64,000 bases of DNA from the NCBI RefSeq assembly GCF_964355755.1, contig NC_092672.1, forward strand, positions 8,806,001-8,870,000. The letters run 5' to 3'. The first letter of the stretch is position 1, and each line of letters begins with the position of its first letter. The DNA is from Antedon mediterranea (taxonomy: Eukaryota > Echinodermata > Crinoidea > Comatulida > Antedonidae). Of this stretch, positions 42,701 to 57,700 are shown piece after piece. The position numbers were made by a program, and so were the translations under genes. Under the pieces are notes generated by a model, which searched no databases, was not told the origin of the DNA, and saw only the letters and a list, made by a program, of their open reading frames with translations.

Positions 42701-45700
42701 TTACTGTATCTAGAAAAGAAGAATTATGATTACATGTTTAGTCCGGTTTCGACTGATGTTGAAAACACGTAAAGTTAATCTTTCCTTTAAAGAATCGAAC
42801 GAGATTTTTTTGTTATTTTTTCCTGATTGAATAAGTATGCTTTCACAAAACTAATGCATTGTTGTATATATATTATTATAAAGATCGAATGTTGCGTACG
42901 GTTTTGTTGTGTTTAAGAAAATAGAGTAAATTAAATTGTTACTTTAATAGTGTGCATGTACTATGGACGAATGATTACCATTCCCCTTGAAGAAAAAGAA
43001 AAACAAATCTAGAAACACATGATGATGTAGTTGGATGGCTATTAATAGTTACTGTGCATGCAGATTTTTTTCCAAAACTATACACTGTAAAAATAGTGTT
43101 TAGATCTTAAACATGTATTTTGTACCCACTTTTTCCACACATTTAGCCTTAAACATGTTTAGATGTGAAACATGTTTAGGTTCTAAACACATTCTAAACA
43201 TGTAGTCTGTACCCAACTCAACACATCAGTGACGTATTGATTGTTAAACATGTGGAGCAATATGAAGACAAGTTTAGGTTTTAAACGTGTTTAATTTGCC
43301 GTGTGTGGAGCTCATATGTGGAGCTTTTTTCCGCCACAGTAAAATCGTATGCACGCAACGCTAAACACATACCTAAACATTTTGACTGCTAAACATGTGG
43401 AGTAATTGAACATAATATTGACATTAGTCAAGTAGAGGAAAACAACATGTAGCTATAAACACGTTAGCTTTTAAACACGCTAAACATGTAACTCGTGTCT
43501 AAAAGCTAAACGTGTGTAAAAGGTGGGTACAAAATAGGTGTTTAAGATCTAAACACTATTTTTACAATTAATCGTATGATAAATTGGACGTTACATTTTA
43601 TTAGGTGGTCTCTCCATTTGAACGAGTGTGTCACTCTAAGTAGGCATAGAAAAAGACACACTCTTCCCTGATAGGCCTAAACAAATTGTTTTTTCTTGCA
43701 GAATTTTACCGACTTGCGTGCTTCAAGATAGACCTACAAGATATGTTATTGTCACTTCAAAAGTATTTTCTTGATGCTAAAGAGACCTACAAAAGTTTTA
43801 AAAAAAAACAGCGAAAAAATAAAATTTTTTAGATGGCGCCGCAATTTTGACATTTTTCATCACCTAAGTTGCTAAAATAGTGCATTAGCAAAAAAATGAT
43901 TCATGTGTTATTAACCAATAATGTTTTGACGAATTAATCAGAGTGATATGCTTGGGAGTCCACTCCGTAGATCTGAACGGATAAAGAATCATGTGGATTT
44001 GGAAGTTCCCTGTAAGCCATTCAAGAGACAAGAAACTGAACCTTAATTACACTAATAAAAGCAGCGGTCATCTATTTGGAAACAAACTATTGTTATGCAT
44101 TATGGTATCAATAATGCGTTTCAGAATTAATTACAATGATGTGTTTGTGTGTATGTTAGGCCTAATGTGTGATAAACTTTACATAACAGAAACATGTAGC
44201 GACACTAACTTTTAGTTCAACAAACCCTTTTTAGGTATTAAGCAGTCATTGCCTTATGCGCTTATTATGCTAGAAAGTTACCATTCTGCAGATAATGTTA
44301 AATGATCTGCTATAAGCCCGGGTACATCCAAGACTTAACAAGTCTAGTCTAGAGTAATTAGTCTGAAGAATTACCAATACATTAACAATCGTATCAAATT
44401 TCTGACTCAATTATAATGACTACACAGTTCAGAAGGAATGTTTAATTTGAATTTGTTAGTTCATTCATACATTTATCCAATCATTGTAAGGATAATAAAT
44501 AACAGTACCATAACAAACAAAATATCTTGATCTTGGGAGCCGAGCAGTAATACTGATGGCGCACAATTGGATTTCGGGGAGCCGAGCAGTAATATTGATG
44601 GCGCACGATTGAATTTCGATCGTGCATTATCTACCGAGTCGAACAGAATTTTTAAAATTTTTATAAAAAGGCATAAGCGTGGATTTAGCTTCAATCGTAA
44701 GAGTGAAGGAAGATAGGCCTAATGCACGAAAGTTAATATCAATCGAAAAATAAAAATAATCCTGTGAAAAAAAGTAATGTTTTCTCCTAGACTAAACTAA
44801 TATAAGTAGATGTACTTTTCTATAAAAAAAAAACCCTAAAGAACTAAATAATAATTTGTATTATGACATTTTATGTTGTTTTTTTTTTTTTGAAAATCAA
44901 AATACAAGAAAAAGTAGGTCGCTTTATGTTTGATTAAAAAATTATGTTTATATTTATAATTATAGTGCACATTACTACCACAACTATATTAAAAACAGAT
45001 GCACACAGCTCATTGTACTTTACTTTTCTTAGTGTACAGTACTAATAAATTAAGCCTATATATTATTTTTTTAGGTATCATTTATTGAATGCAATATTGT
45101 ATATAAACTGTCTTTATTATGACTTAAATCTTGAAACATAATTGAAACGTTCAGTTTCAAAGATATTAGGTTCAATTATTGGAAACGCCAGGAGGGACTG
45201 CGGTAAGGTTTTCCATTAAAAGTCTACGAAAACGACTTCAAAGATGGCAGTTTACTGTCGCAATGTAGGTTAAAGACTTCGGTAGCTTATCTGCATAACG
45301 CAAATCGTATGAGAAAATGGGGTCTAGAAATAACAATTTAGCTTGTACTTAAAGACATCTAATTTCTGAATATAGGCCTAACTCTGATGTCTACAGAAAT
45401 AATTGGTATATTAGGCCGTGACATACTTCATTCAATCTTGCTATCGCTCACTTATTGTCAAAGGTTACATGTAATGTAAATATATTTTGTATTCGATAAT
45501 TTATTTGTTTATTTCTTTCTCACACATTACTCCATCATATACGCGTGCATTTAACGTTTTTAGATATTTTTCTGATGAAACGCGTCCATTTGTGTGTAAG
45601 TGTTATATCTTGCGATCTCTAATCGCCATATATATATTATTATTAAGTCATAATATTCCTAAGTCTATGTGTTGTCAATCTTTTTCAAAAGCGATGTCCA

Positions 45701-48700
45701 GCAATAGAAATGTATGTATGAAAAGTAATAATCGCAAAAACTACGGTAATAGTGCCTTTTGCTTCATACATTTGCGTGTATGTTTTGTATTATCGGATGC
45801 TCTACTAAGCTGCTGAAAAGAAATCTGGTTGTACTATATCGTGCAAGATCTATCGATGCGGATGATTCCGATAAAACCTATTAGACATTGATTGAAGTTT
45901 ACTTTTATAGGTTTTGTTAATTCTCTATTCTAAGAATGAAAAAGCCCAATAATTCACTTCAAAATTAATATTAATTGCTAGCGATCAAAATATTATCGAA
46001 ATAAGCTTTCACAATTAAAATTATCCTTTTTATATTTATTAGAGTGGCTTCAATCAACAAGCTCTCTTTTGAGATATTGTTTTTTTAATTATGATATAGC
46101 CGAGAGTGAGAATTTTTACCGAATGGAGATTCGTATAACTCGAAAATGGACGACCGTGTAATGGGTCACCCATTCGTTTGTGCGCAATAATAAAAAGTGT
46201 GCAACTAATTCAATTTTTAAAATGTCATCGTGCGCATTTTTGTTCACGTAAACAATGTAGAGAAGTTTTATTTTCATTTTGTCAATATTTAATATTATCC
46301 ATATTAGGATACACTTTCATTGTTTGTAAGTATCCGGCTTGTCGCCACATGGTCTATTAACACACATCTATCCCGCTATAAGATGTTAGAATTATCCTTC
46401 AGAAGCTTAAACTATGGCATTATTATCTTTACGAATTCTATATTGCTATTGTTAAACACTCAGCTATCTAGTAATCACGACCATGGTGGAAATCATGCTT
46501 TGCTGTTATGATACCATCTTTGGATGTAAGTACAGTACTACCATTAGTACATAATAACACCATAAAAAAATACCAACAAAATGGAAACAATTGATCAATA
46601 GCCTCCTACGTGCAGGTTGCGTATAATTATCCAAGATTATATAAGAAAACCGGCTTCGGCTATACATCTTTATGATCAATACGGATATCGATTTGCGATG
46701 ACGTACAGTAGGACCATTACATTAGTTACGTCATGTTAATTCATTGTGTGAACGTATGGCATTTGGATGCGTTGCCTCATCCTATTCCTTGACATATTTT
46801 TGGCGTATGTAACGTGCATACACACAGAGTGCGTAACGACCTACACAAATCGAAAGCTTCCCAAAAAGTAGTACAAGTGTATCTCTATTACCATGATACA
46901 ACAAGACTACTACAAGACACTAACTGACTTTCAATATTCAGTAAGATAGTAACTAATGACAGCTACAGTAGTAATGGGTGGTTAAGCACGATTCATTATT
47001 TTTTGCGAATTACATTTTTTATGTTTTTTTGGATACAAATTCCACGACAATCGCGTAGGTCGTCAAATTAACTAATCTATATTGTTCAATTCTCTGTTGG
47101 TATAATAAATAAAACGGTTAAAATTCCCTGATGTAAGTAACCATTAGTGATTCATTGTTAATTACCAATGACCAATGAATCCACTAAACAACGGTAGGGT
47201 CTAGGCCGTCACTTAATATTTACCTGCAGTTTTGTCCACTGAATTCTACCAATGCATCTAGGTGCATTTCTCCAGGCTGTCTTGGCTCCAAGCATAAGCT
47301 CTGTTTCGGTGAGATTGTAGGTTCCAGTTTTCTCAATACTTGTCTGCACTTCGGTTAATCGTTTCTTGTGAGCTGGCGTTCCATTCCTGTAAGACAAACA
47401 TAATAAGGTACCAATATATTATATATATTTAGAATAATTTAATCACATTATTAATAATCATTCCCGATATTTCTCCCAACTATTCCTTTAAATAATCTGA
47501 AATCAATTTAAATACATGGTTAAAATAGCATTAGTGCTATATCTCTAATACTACACTATTTGCATCATAGTATCTTAAGTATCGTAAGTGACATGTTAAA
47601 TCTCAACTTCGTTTTTATTAACACGTTAACTTGATATTAAATAACCATTACCTTTTAATGTGTGTATAGTATTGGTTGATAAAATCGGTGGCGTGGCTGA
47701 GAACCTCCGATTGTGGTCGCAGAGTTCCAATTGGTCGCTTGGCAGGGGGAAACATCACAGATCCCCAACATTGTTTTTCAGTGCAATGAACCGTCTTAAA
47801 AAGAAAACAAAACACGATATATTTAATCCAAACATCTCATATATTGTGTTACTTTCTGAAAATCTAACAGATATAAATTTCTACAAGAGACTGGATTGAT
47901 GTGACTGTTAAAAACTCATAATAAAATAGCAGGAAAGTGATAGAACAACACGTATATTGAAAAATAAGTCACACTTTGTTGTATTTTGTTTCGTTTGGCG
48001 TCTCATATACGAGCAGCACAATATATAACCAAACGTAATTAAGACTTTATATGTCTATGTTTGATTACAAACAACATAGGACGTAGTTGTATTTTCACCT
48101 TTAATTTTATTTCTCACAATGTTTTATAAATTATTATACGTGATTTAATCAAAATGTTATTTTGACACAAATCATCTTTCTTAAATTAGATATATAATCA
48201 GAACGTGAATCCACATTTAAAAAAATGATGTCCATCTTATGTATTATTTATATTGTACACACATTCTAATTAAAAGTCCCTGTAATGTAAATGTTTATAT
48301 TGCTGAATAAATGTGAATGTGAAAATAAATGTGAAAAGTTACTGAAGAAAGGTAGTTTCCAGAGCTACGGATTTCGACACACTTGCATAAAACGCCCATA
48401 TTTGTAATACAAACTGTCTTCATTGCCCAACAAGAAAATGGAATTTACATTGCCCATGACTGAAAGAAAGATATTTTAAATACTCTCTCATCCCAGCTGA
48501 GCAGAATGAAGAATTGTAACTATGCTCATTATACAACTTCCGACAATTGGCACAATGACTTTTTTTCTGAGAAGCCTTTCTAAGTTGTTAAGCAACTGAA
48601 CACATAAACGAAGTACCAAACCTCGCTCTACCATTACCCTCTCAATACTGCCTTATCCTCTTTCATATTTCCCGCCCACTCAAATACAAATATCCCACCT

Positions 48701-51700
48701 CCCAAAACAGATTGCGCCAATTAAGTTGTTTTTATGGCTAACAAAGAACAAACATTTAAAATGTGTAGTAATAAAACACAGGGATATAAATACACACGGC
48801 TTTCGGTATGTCAAGAGGTTCTTTGATGTTACTCAGCAGACTATTTACGTTGTTGTTACCTTCTTCAGTATTTGCAGACAATATTAATTACCGCCAACAT
48901 CGTATACTTCTAGTATGCAATATTGATTTAAGTAATATGGGCCTACGCGCAACTTGTAGATTTCACAGGATGTTGAAAGTATTATTAATGTAGCCTATTT
49001 CGAGAAATGTGCGACGTCTCAAACGTCAATTACTAGCGGTGACAAAGTCATGTTCTCAGACATGTTTATTAGATTTATACAGAATTTAACGATACAAATG
49101 TAATAAAGTAACTTAGTAGATGGTAACCAGGAGAATATGATTTAAAAACTACATAGATACTAAACGTTTTTGGGTGGACAATACATCTTTAGTAAGTTTT
49201 TTCCTCACTCCTGAGGATTATTAAAGTATTAAGCCTATACTGATGATCGAAACGTCGAGAAACTTAATAATTCTTCTCAGAACTATATGTACGTGGTGTA
49301 CCGCAAATTATTTTTGAGCTGCTTGAAAATATACATATACGATATTATATATACTGTTGTTTGGATAAAATAATTTGCCATCTAAACAAATTTATATTAA
49401 CTATTATAAACTTTTCGCAAGAGAGTTTATTTTTAAAAGAAACAACGGTTTTATACAATTTAATGTTCTCCCGTAAGGAAAGAAATATTGTTAAAACACG
49501 TCATTGTTTAACTAACTCGAAGGTGAACATTACATGTTTCAGACTTAATCAAATTACTCAAATATACCACGCCACGAGTTTATATAGATTTATTTTCTTT
49601 ATCTCCTCCTGTAAATTATTATTGCCGAGATTAATTCACAAACGAAACAGTAAATCAAAATTCGCCAATCAAATGCCTGAGAAATCAAAGCTACGTGCAA
49701 CATTAGTGGACATGACGTCCTCGGAGATACGCTCTGTCCATAGAGAGTCTATATCTAGCATTTTGTATGTAAATGTTATGTATATATCCTAATACAAATG
49801 AATACAAAATACACCCTGGACTCTATGTATCGAAAGTAATTGAAACGTTGTATCCCTTAAAGTATAATTTACATCAAATCAATTAATGTTGTTATTATTG
49901 AGATAAATTTTGTCTTAGTAGTTTATCGTTAAACGTATGGAAATCTACTTATTTCATTTCTAAGATAAATAAATGCATAAACTGAAAGTTAGTAGATGAA
50001 TTATTTAAACTTTATGTCGGAAGAGCGCCGCCAACGATTCAAGAAGAGTTACAAAGATCTTGTATTTTTGAAAGACTTTTCAATCTTATTTTGTTCTTTT
50101 ATATAAATACATTTTTAATTATATTTCAAGTTCACAGAGCAAAAACATGTATCTTAGTATCTTACAGAAGGAGATAGCATTTTCTGTGCTTTGAGACAAT
50201 TCACAAGTTGCACATAAAATAATGAAACAAAATAAGAAACGTGATTTTCAAACGACATAATTGTTTTTAAACCAAATTAATCAAATTAATTTCTTATAAA
50301 TGTATTACACATATCAACGTTATCACTTAAAGTAGAGCCCCATCTTTTCTATAAAACGCAATGATGGACAATAATATTATTTTAACACTACGCCCCTATT
50401 CAGTGTACTCCTTCGGTCTCTAAAAATTGTTTATGGAAATGAAATACCAACACAATACGTAAAATATTTAAGCTTATTGCTTTACCAGAGTTTTGTAATG
50501 TTTTTCTTTGTAAAAACCAATAAAGGTTTTTGTTTTAATGATATTCACACAATTATAGCATGGTAAAAGAGATTTCCGTGTTCCTAATTTTCTTTAAATT
50601 TCGTAAAACCCGAAATTCGCTGGAAAATGAAGTAGTAATGATATTCACACAATTATAGCATGGTAAAGGAGATTTCCGTGTTCCTAATTTTATTTAAATT
50701 TCGTAAAACCCGAAATTTGCTGGAAAATGAAGTAGTTTTGCATCGTTTATGTTTATGAAAACTAATGTTTACTAGAACGTAACGCAAGGACGTAAACGCA
50801 ACGCAAGCGTTTTAACCAATGACAAGCGAAGTTATAGACAGTTAGCAATCACAAGCGAATAAGCCATCGCTTGTGATTGGTCAATTCACGTTGCGTTACG
50901 TCCTTGTGTTGCGTCGCTAGTGGGAACCACGCTTTAAGCCTGTTTTCCTGTCGACGTTAGTCGACGCTATCATCGTTAATCGTTAAAAGTTCAAAGACAA
51001 TCGTTTGAAAACGATCAAGTTGAAATGTTAACGATAGCGCGAACATTTGATTTCTAGCGTTGAACGTTAGAGTTGAAACTCCGGTCTTCTTTCTCGACAT
51101 CGTCGTAACGTGCAAACATGAATAGAGGACTCCCCTGCCTCTAGCAGTAGGCTCACAGTGTAGGACACGTGGGCCTAGGCATACTAATATCTCTATACTA
51201 AATAGCATTTTGGACTAGGCTAAAGACTTTGACCTACTTAATATCCCCGCGCCTACTTTCCGGAACATCATTTTATAGTAACTTTGGGAAGGCTAGGCCT
51301 AGCTTTGACCGCGCCGCGATGCAACAAAAATAAATGTAGTCGGCAGAATTTGCCATCAATTATGTGACGTCATGTGCTGTATCGCCATGATGATTGGTCA
51401 GTTCTTACGTTTTAGCGTTGCGATATCGCTAGAGTTGAACTGGATTCAACTCTTGCGATTGTCAACGATCGCGACTTGCAGCGTCGATTACCGTCGATTA
51501 TTACACCTTTTCCTGTAAATCGCCGACATTTTGTATTGCCGTCGTTAGTTTAAAAAGTCCCTTTTCCTGTAAATCGTTAAAATTTCTATGTTAACGTTGA
51601 AAATCGCCGATTTTTGTTAACGATAGCGTCGAATAACGTCGACAGGAAAACAGGCTTTAAGGACGTAACGCAAGGACGCAACAAACGTAAGTGGATTGAC

Positions 51701-54700
51701 CAATCACAAGCGATGAAATATTCGAACTGCTTACCGCTTGTCATTGGTGAACACGCTTGCGTGGCGTTTACGCTTAAGCAGAGCATTCGCTACCGTACGT
51801 GAAAAACAAGCCTTGTAATTATATGTTATTACTTAATAAGAGTAATTATAGTAATTTATATAATAATTTATCATTAACGTATTACAATAGTGACCCTTTC
51901 CACTCTTCCACTCTGCGTATAATTTACTGAATGTCTCAAACAACACGCAACTAAAATTAAATACATTGTATTGTTTACTATAGTAAAATCAAGGGTGAGG
52001 ATGTTGAACGTAAATCATGCGTTAAGATAAAAACAAGTTAAAGATCAATAATTGTATCAAAAATAATATAACTAGTACGATAACGTGCAGAAGCATATAA
52101 CAAATAAGAACATTATACGATCAATGTCAAATTTACTGTTGAAAGCTGTTTGTACATAATCTTAATAAAAAGATCAATAATAACAATCGGTGTTTTGTTA
52201 ACGAAATACGTAAAATGAGTTCATTAGGAAAAGAGGGGGAAATTCAACAATCAAAAGTCATTTAATTGCGGCGCTCGCTGTTGTTCGCGACGGTTTTCGT
52301 TGCGAAATAAACTGTCTTAAACCGTTCATTACCGATCTATCTTCCGGTAGTTATTGTCTGGTAAAATTCAATAAGTAAAAAACATTACTCGCTCTACTAC
52401 TTATAAATTGTAACAACGATAAAAGATGAAATGTATTAACGCTAAGTTAAAATCAAACGGTGCGACATTATGACCCCGTGGGGATTCAATGTTTGTGACG
52501 TCACATATACACCTGCGAACACGGAATCCACAATGGAACATTGAGGAGATAAATGGAACATAACGAATGCAAGTGTACGATACTAATGTATCGAGTGGTT
52601 TCCTAAATGGATATTGGTAATGGAGATTGAACTTGCTCCTCACAGATAAAATGCCATCATCAATTACGTAACGAGGCAAATAAGTCACTCATCCATTTCA
52701 CTTAAATAAAATAAAGTTCAGGAATTATAGGCTATAGCTTCGACTGTAGTGGTGCGTGCTAAAAACAATACGACCATAAGACATAAACAGATAATGGTCG
52801 CGTCCGAGTTCAACATGTTTATACTGGCCATTTTAGATACTAGCTGATTCTAGTTCTACATATCTATAAATAACTTGTCCAGATGAAGCAATTACATTTT
52901 ATCCCAATAAGTATGTCACAGTGATGATGACTGTGATAATGATATTGACAATTATTACGTCATGTATGATACTTTTATTTGATTATCAATCAATTAATCC
53001 TTATTTAACCATTTAAAAAAAAACCACATTGAGACATTAAAAGAAAGACGCTTAGGGGCCTAAATAGTCAGGTTCCTCATGTATGAAAATAGGGGTTCCG
53101 TAGGATTTTAATGCCCAAAGTGAGATTTCACTTGATTTTACTTTATTATGGTGCTAGGATACCAAAAATGCTAGGTAACAAATTTTCACGATCCCGTAAC
53201 CATGGTAACAGCCCCAAATTCAAAATGGCGACCAAATGGCCATATCTCCATAACCCTTTGGTCTATTGACAAGATATTAGTATCAAAATACTCGGAATAT
53301 ATATATATTTATATTCGTTGTAATAGAACATTTTTACTAAATGCAACCGGAAATACTTTTTTCTGTACTATTGACCCTTGACCTTGACTCGTACTGTATC
53401 TTAAAAACGGCTGGTCATAGAAATTTAAAAATGGTCTCAAATTGCTCAGACCTTATATATTTATATTTTTTGTAATGCAATAATTTGTTAAAAAATGTCC
53501 GGAAGCAAAGTTATTGACCTTTGACATAGAGAATAGCTTACAAGGATTTGTATTCCGTAGTCTCTGGTCATATCTTCATAACCCTTTGGTCTATTAAAAA
53601 GAAAGCTTTAAATGAAGTTGGAGAAAATTTAATTTCAGTTGATAGGTTATTCCATATTTTAGTGACTGTAACTTTGAACGACGAGTTCATCTTTCTAATG
53701 GTATAGTAGGGTGGGTATATTCAGGCGTTTGACTCTCAGTGTTAAGCTCAACTTAGTTTGATAATCATACTTTATTTATTTAAATAAATAAATAAAAATA
53801 CCTCATATTATCTCATACTCTTTGTAATAGAAGCATACAATGACAACATAAAAGTTTTTTTTTTATATATTTAATATAAAAAAATAGACTCAATGATGTA
53901 TTTGACCGATATTGATCTTTGGTATTTGATTGCATGTGTATATTATTAAGTACTGTATTATGTTATACCTGTTATTTTTCAGAATGTCCAATTCTAATAT
54001 TAGGCCTAATAGCGCGTGGTTGTCATCTAAAATTGGTACTATATGATGAGCTAGTTCTAACGTGTGTATGGGTTTAGATGTTTCAAGTAATGTAATGATA
54101 TTTTACAATCGTTTATGTTGTTTCACACGAAGAACTATTTTTCAACGCGCCACTTGCCTACGCTGCTGAAAATAAATGAAAACAAAACTAAGAATTATGC
54201 GTAGGACTTATATAAAGCGTTTTTTAAACAAACTTAAAGCACAAATTCAACATACCTTTTAAGTGTGTTTAAAAACATTTATATTTTAAACCATATGGAC
54301 CTTCATTCGAATTATGCATATTATGTTAATATGTTTCTGAGCATGCGCAGAATGGAACAACGTACGCATTCTGGTGAGTTTGTTACAACAGCCGATTTGT
54401 CAGAGAACTGGAGGCCGAACCGAATGCTATAATCTTTGTCATTAACTTACCGAAGAGACGTGGTCTAAGTGTCGGCTAATCAACTGTACGGTTTTGTCTA
54501 AATCGTCTAAATACTCCCTTTACACTGTAACGACCCAAAAGGCTTTGCTCAATTAAACGTTCTTGGAGCATAATACTTTTGAATGACTTGTGTCAGTTTG
54601 CGTAATAATCTTTGAGGAGGCTTTTCTGTGACGTATGACTTAGCGCTTTTAAAAAAACAAAACATCGAAAATCTTACTACAATAAAATAGGCATAATCTC

Positions 54701-57700
54701 TAATTTGTTTAATGTCTTAAATATTTTGGACATATTATGGCCTTTTCAAACATTGTCCTATCGAAATAATGAATTAAGACATATTTCAGCGTATAACAGA
54801 GGTTGTCCTTTTTTTCACGTTCACACATACGGTGTAAGACTGACTGGCGTAGCTAACACAAAATCGGTACTAATGAGTGTATACTTTTTTTTAAATGATT
54901 TTTAGTTTATAGACTCTTCAGACGTTTTATTGACTTTATTCAGTCGTTAGAAATCGGATTGTAATTATGCCTAATGAAGTGCAACGTACGTGATTTGACC
55001 AATCATAAACGATGAAATATTCAAACTGTCGCTTGTTATTGGTCAACTGGCTGGGAACGTCATTACGTGGCCGGCAGCTCTACTGGGAACCACGCGTTAG
55101 TCTTCATCTATCGACGATATAGTCTAATTGTTTCGAGAATTGTTTCTAATATTCTATCTGTTTTGTAGTTATCTCGGTATACAGTACGGTTCATTCTCAA
55201 AATAAAATATAATGATGATTATCCTAAACATAAAGTATGAAATACAACACACACAAGTCTACCATTGTTTATAAACAATATGCATATTTGTGACCGGAGA
55301 TAATTAGGACGTGAAATGGGAGTAAAAATATTAAAGGTAGTATTCGAGTCGAGGGTTTAATATGTATTTCTTTCAAAATAATATCAAAGAGCAAACCAAT
55401 ACTTAAAGATGTATTGTCCCAAAAATCATGAAAAATAAAGATTAATTAAATCAGACTATAAATAATCCAATTTGCAGCTTTAATAAAGTTAATCACTTTC
55501 AGAAAAAAAAAAGCCCAAAAAATAATGTTTTCACTTATAAAAAGACAAAATAAACGGTTAAATGTAACACAAAAAAAAATGGCTGGCAGCCAATTTGACT
55601 ATTTTTTGCTTTAAATTTTAGTTTTTTAAGGTAAATATTTTGTTTTCGATCTAATTTTTGGTAAAATTCAATAACTATTATATCACATCGAAACTGCATA
55701 TTCAACAACAAAAATTTTTAAAAAATAATTTTTTTCAGGAGGAAAATACATCTTTAACCTTATACACATTCATGGTTTATTGACTAAATTTATTTGACAC
55801 ACAGGAGGACTAAACGAATATCATTGCTGTCTGTTCGATAGCAATACACATTATGACTTTAGACCTCATATCGATTTCATCACCAAGAAAACTAATAGCT
55901 TTTTAAATATTTAATAGTTTGTCTATAATATCCAAAATGAAGTCGCGTTTCAGTAGTTGACATTTGGGAACGTATAATAATAGTCCAAACAAACATAACC
56001 TTGCTAATGATTAGAGGTGATGATTGGATGTGGTGATAGGTTGGTGCAAAATATATTGAGTTTAATTTCATGGTTAGGCCTACTCTTATAGAAAGAGAAA
56101 AAAAACTATAAGCCTTCAGTAATAAATAACAGTCAACAAACAGGCCTACATTTCTGTCGACACTATCAAACTTTATGTGACAATAATATGGTTAGGCCTA
56201 CTCTTAATATATTGAAAGAGAAAACAACTTTAAGCCTTCAGTAATAAATAACAGTCAACAAACAGGCCTAAATTTCTGTCTACACTATCAAACTTTATGT
56301 GACAATAATATGGTTAGGTCTACTCTTAATATATTGAAAGAGAAAACAACTTTAAGCCTTCAGTAATAAATAAAAGTCAACAAATACGCCTAAAGCTCTG
56401 TCTACACTATCAAACTTTATGTGACAATAACATTAATGTGCCCATATATGGACACGATGATGTCATATCACTCACTACTATATTTAGGCATATCGCTACC
56501 ATATTTGGGCACATCCCACTTTTTTGTCACTAGTTTGATAGTGTAGACAGAGCTTTAGGTCTATATGGTAAGACTGAACAGGTTGTCGCATTAATGTAAT
56601 TGTGTGATAATATAATGTCATATTCAAGTAAGGATTTATAACGTTAGCCGCCCTTGATTCAAGTTATAATACGGTATTCCATTTTGTTTCATTTCATACT
56701 AATTTTAAATGAGCATGAATGAGTGTCATTCTATGCATTACCTTTTCAATAGAACCATGCACTAACTTCTTCGGTAGGCTACATCCCTATACATTATTAG
56801 AATACGAACTTTGGCCAATTATTTGTTTTTAACATTAGGGTCAAACCATTATTAATGGGGAAACCCAAAAGGAGATACTTGTTGTTGGGTCCCAAAGGTG
56901 CTTGGGTTCCATAGTGTTATCAGTAAACATAAAAAAAAACAACCCGATGTATTCTAGATTCAATGTACTTAGGTTTAATCGTTTAATACATTGCAACTGA
57001 TAGACCAATCAGTCTACGATGAGGTATCACATGACATCTATTTTCTCGTTTTCAAGAATTCCAAGAGAGTGTTGAATAAGATATTCGTAATCAACTTTTG
57101 TCCCTTTTAGATCTTCTTAAGTAAGTGTCTAAGTCTATACTCGACCCTAATCAGATTACACCGACAAATGACAGTTATATTAATGAAGCCGCAAACAAAA
57201 TCATAGTAATTTTAAATTCAGACGATATGATACTATAGCGACTTCGAACAGATAAAGCGCACGATACGTATACACTTTTAATGCGTTAATGCTGAGTCTC
57301 AAAGCGTCAACCGTCAGTCTTTAAGCGTCAACATGTATAATAAGCATTTTATGTATAATACTGAAAATCTAATTAAATACACAAAAGCTTTATATATTTC
57401 ACTGCGATGCTCTTTTGATCCGACGCCTATTATTTATAATTTACAACGTATTTATTTAAAAGGCTTAATAACCTTGTCTTTGAATCTAATTCGCAAACAT
57501 GCCACGGATTAAAAAAGACATTACAAAAAGAAATGTATTGCAAAGACGAATAATCTACAAATGCGCATACATTGTTCATCAGATGAAACGGTAAAACATG
57601 TTTCGCGCACCATAGGTACTATCGATGGCCAAAATGGTATACTTTAGTGGTGTTTCACATAATTTTTTTTTTTACTTAGACCAATATTTTTCCACGTGTT

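Larger units (their letters stand above)
40805..47223 (-). other. NOS intron 3 (6.4 kb)
   Basis: It contains a 481 bp long-TIR element (43086-43566), a 42 bp tandem duplication (44535-44618), a short ATGG microsatellite (41351-41373) and several TAGGCCTA octamers. The rest is AT-rich; scattered open frames of 60-109 codons resemble no known protein and are not annotated. Confidence 0.88.

Noticed and set aside
45487-45816. 109-codon frame in intron 3
   Set aside because: No recognised domain, splice signals or neighbouring exons; length is within chance for AT-rich sequence.
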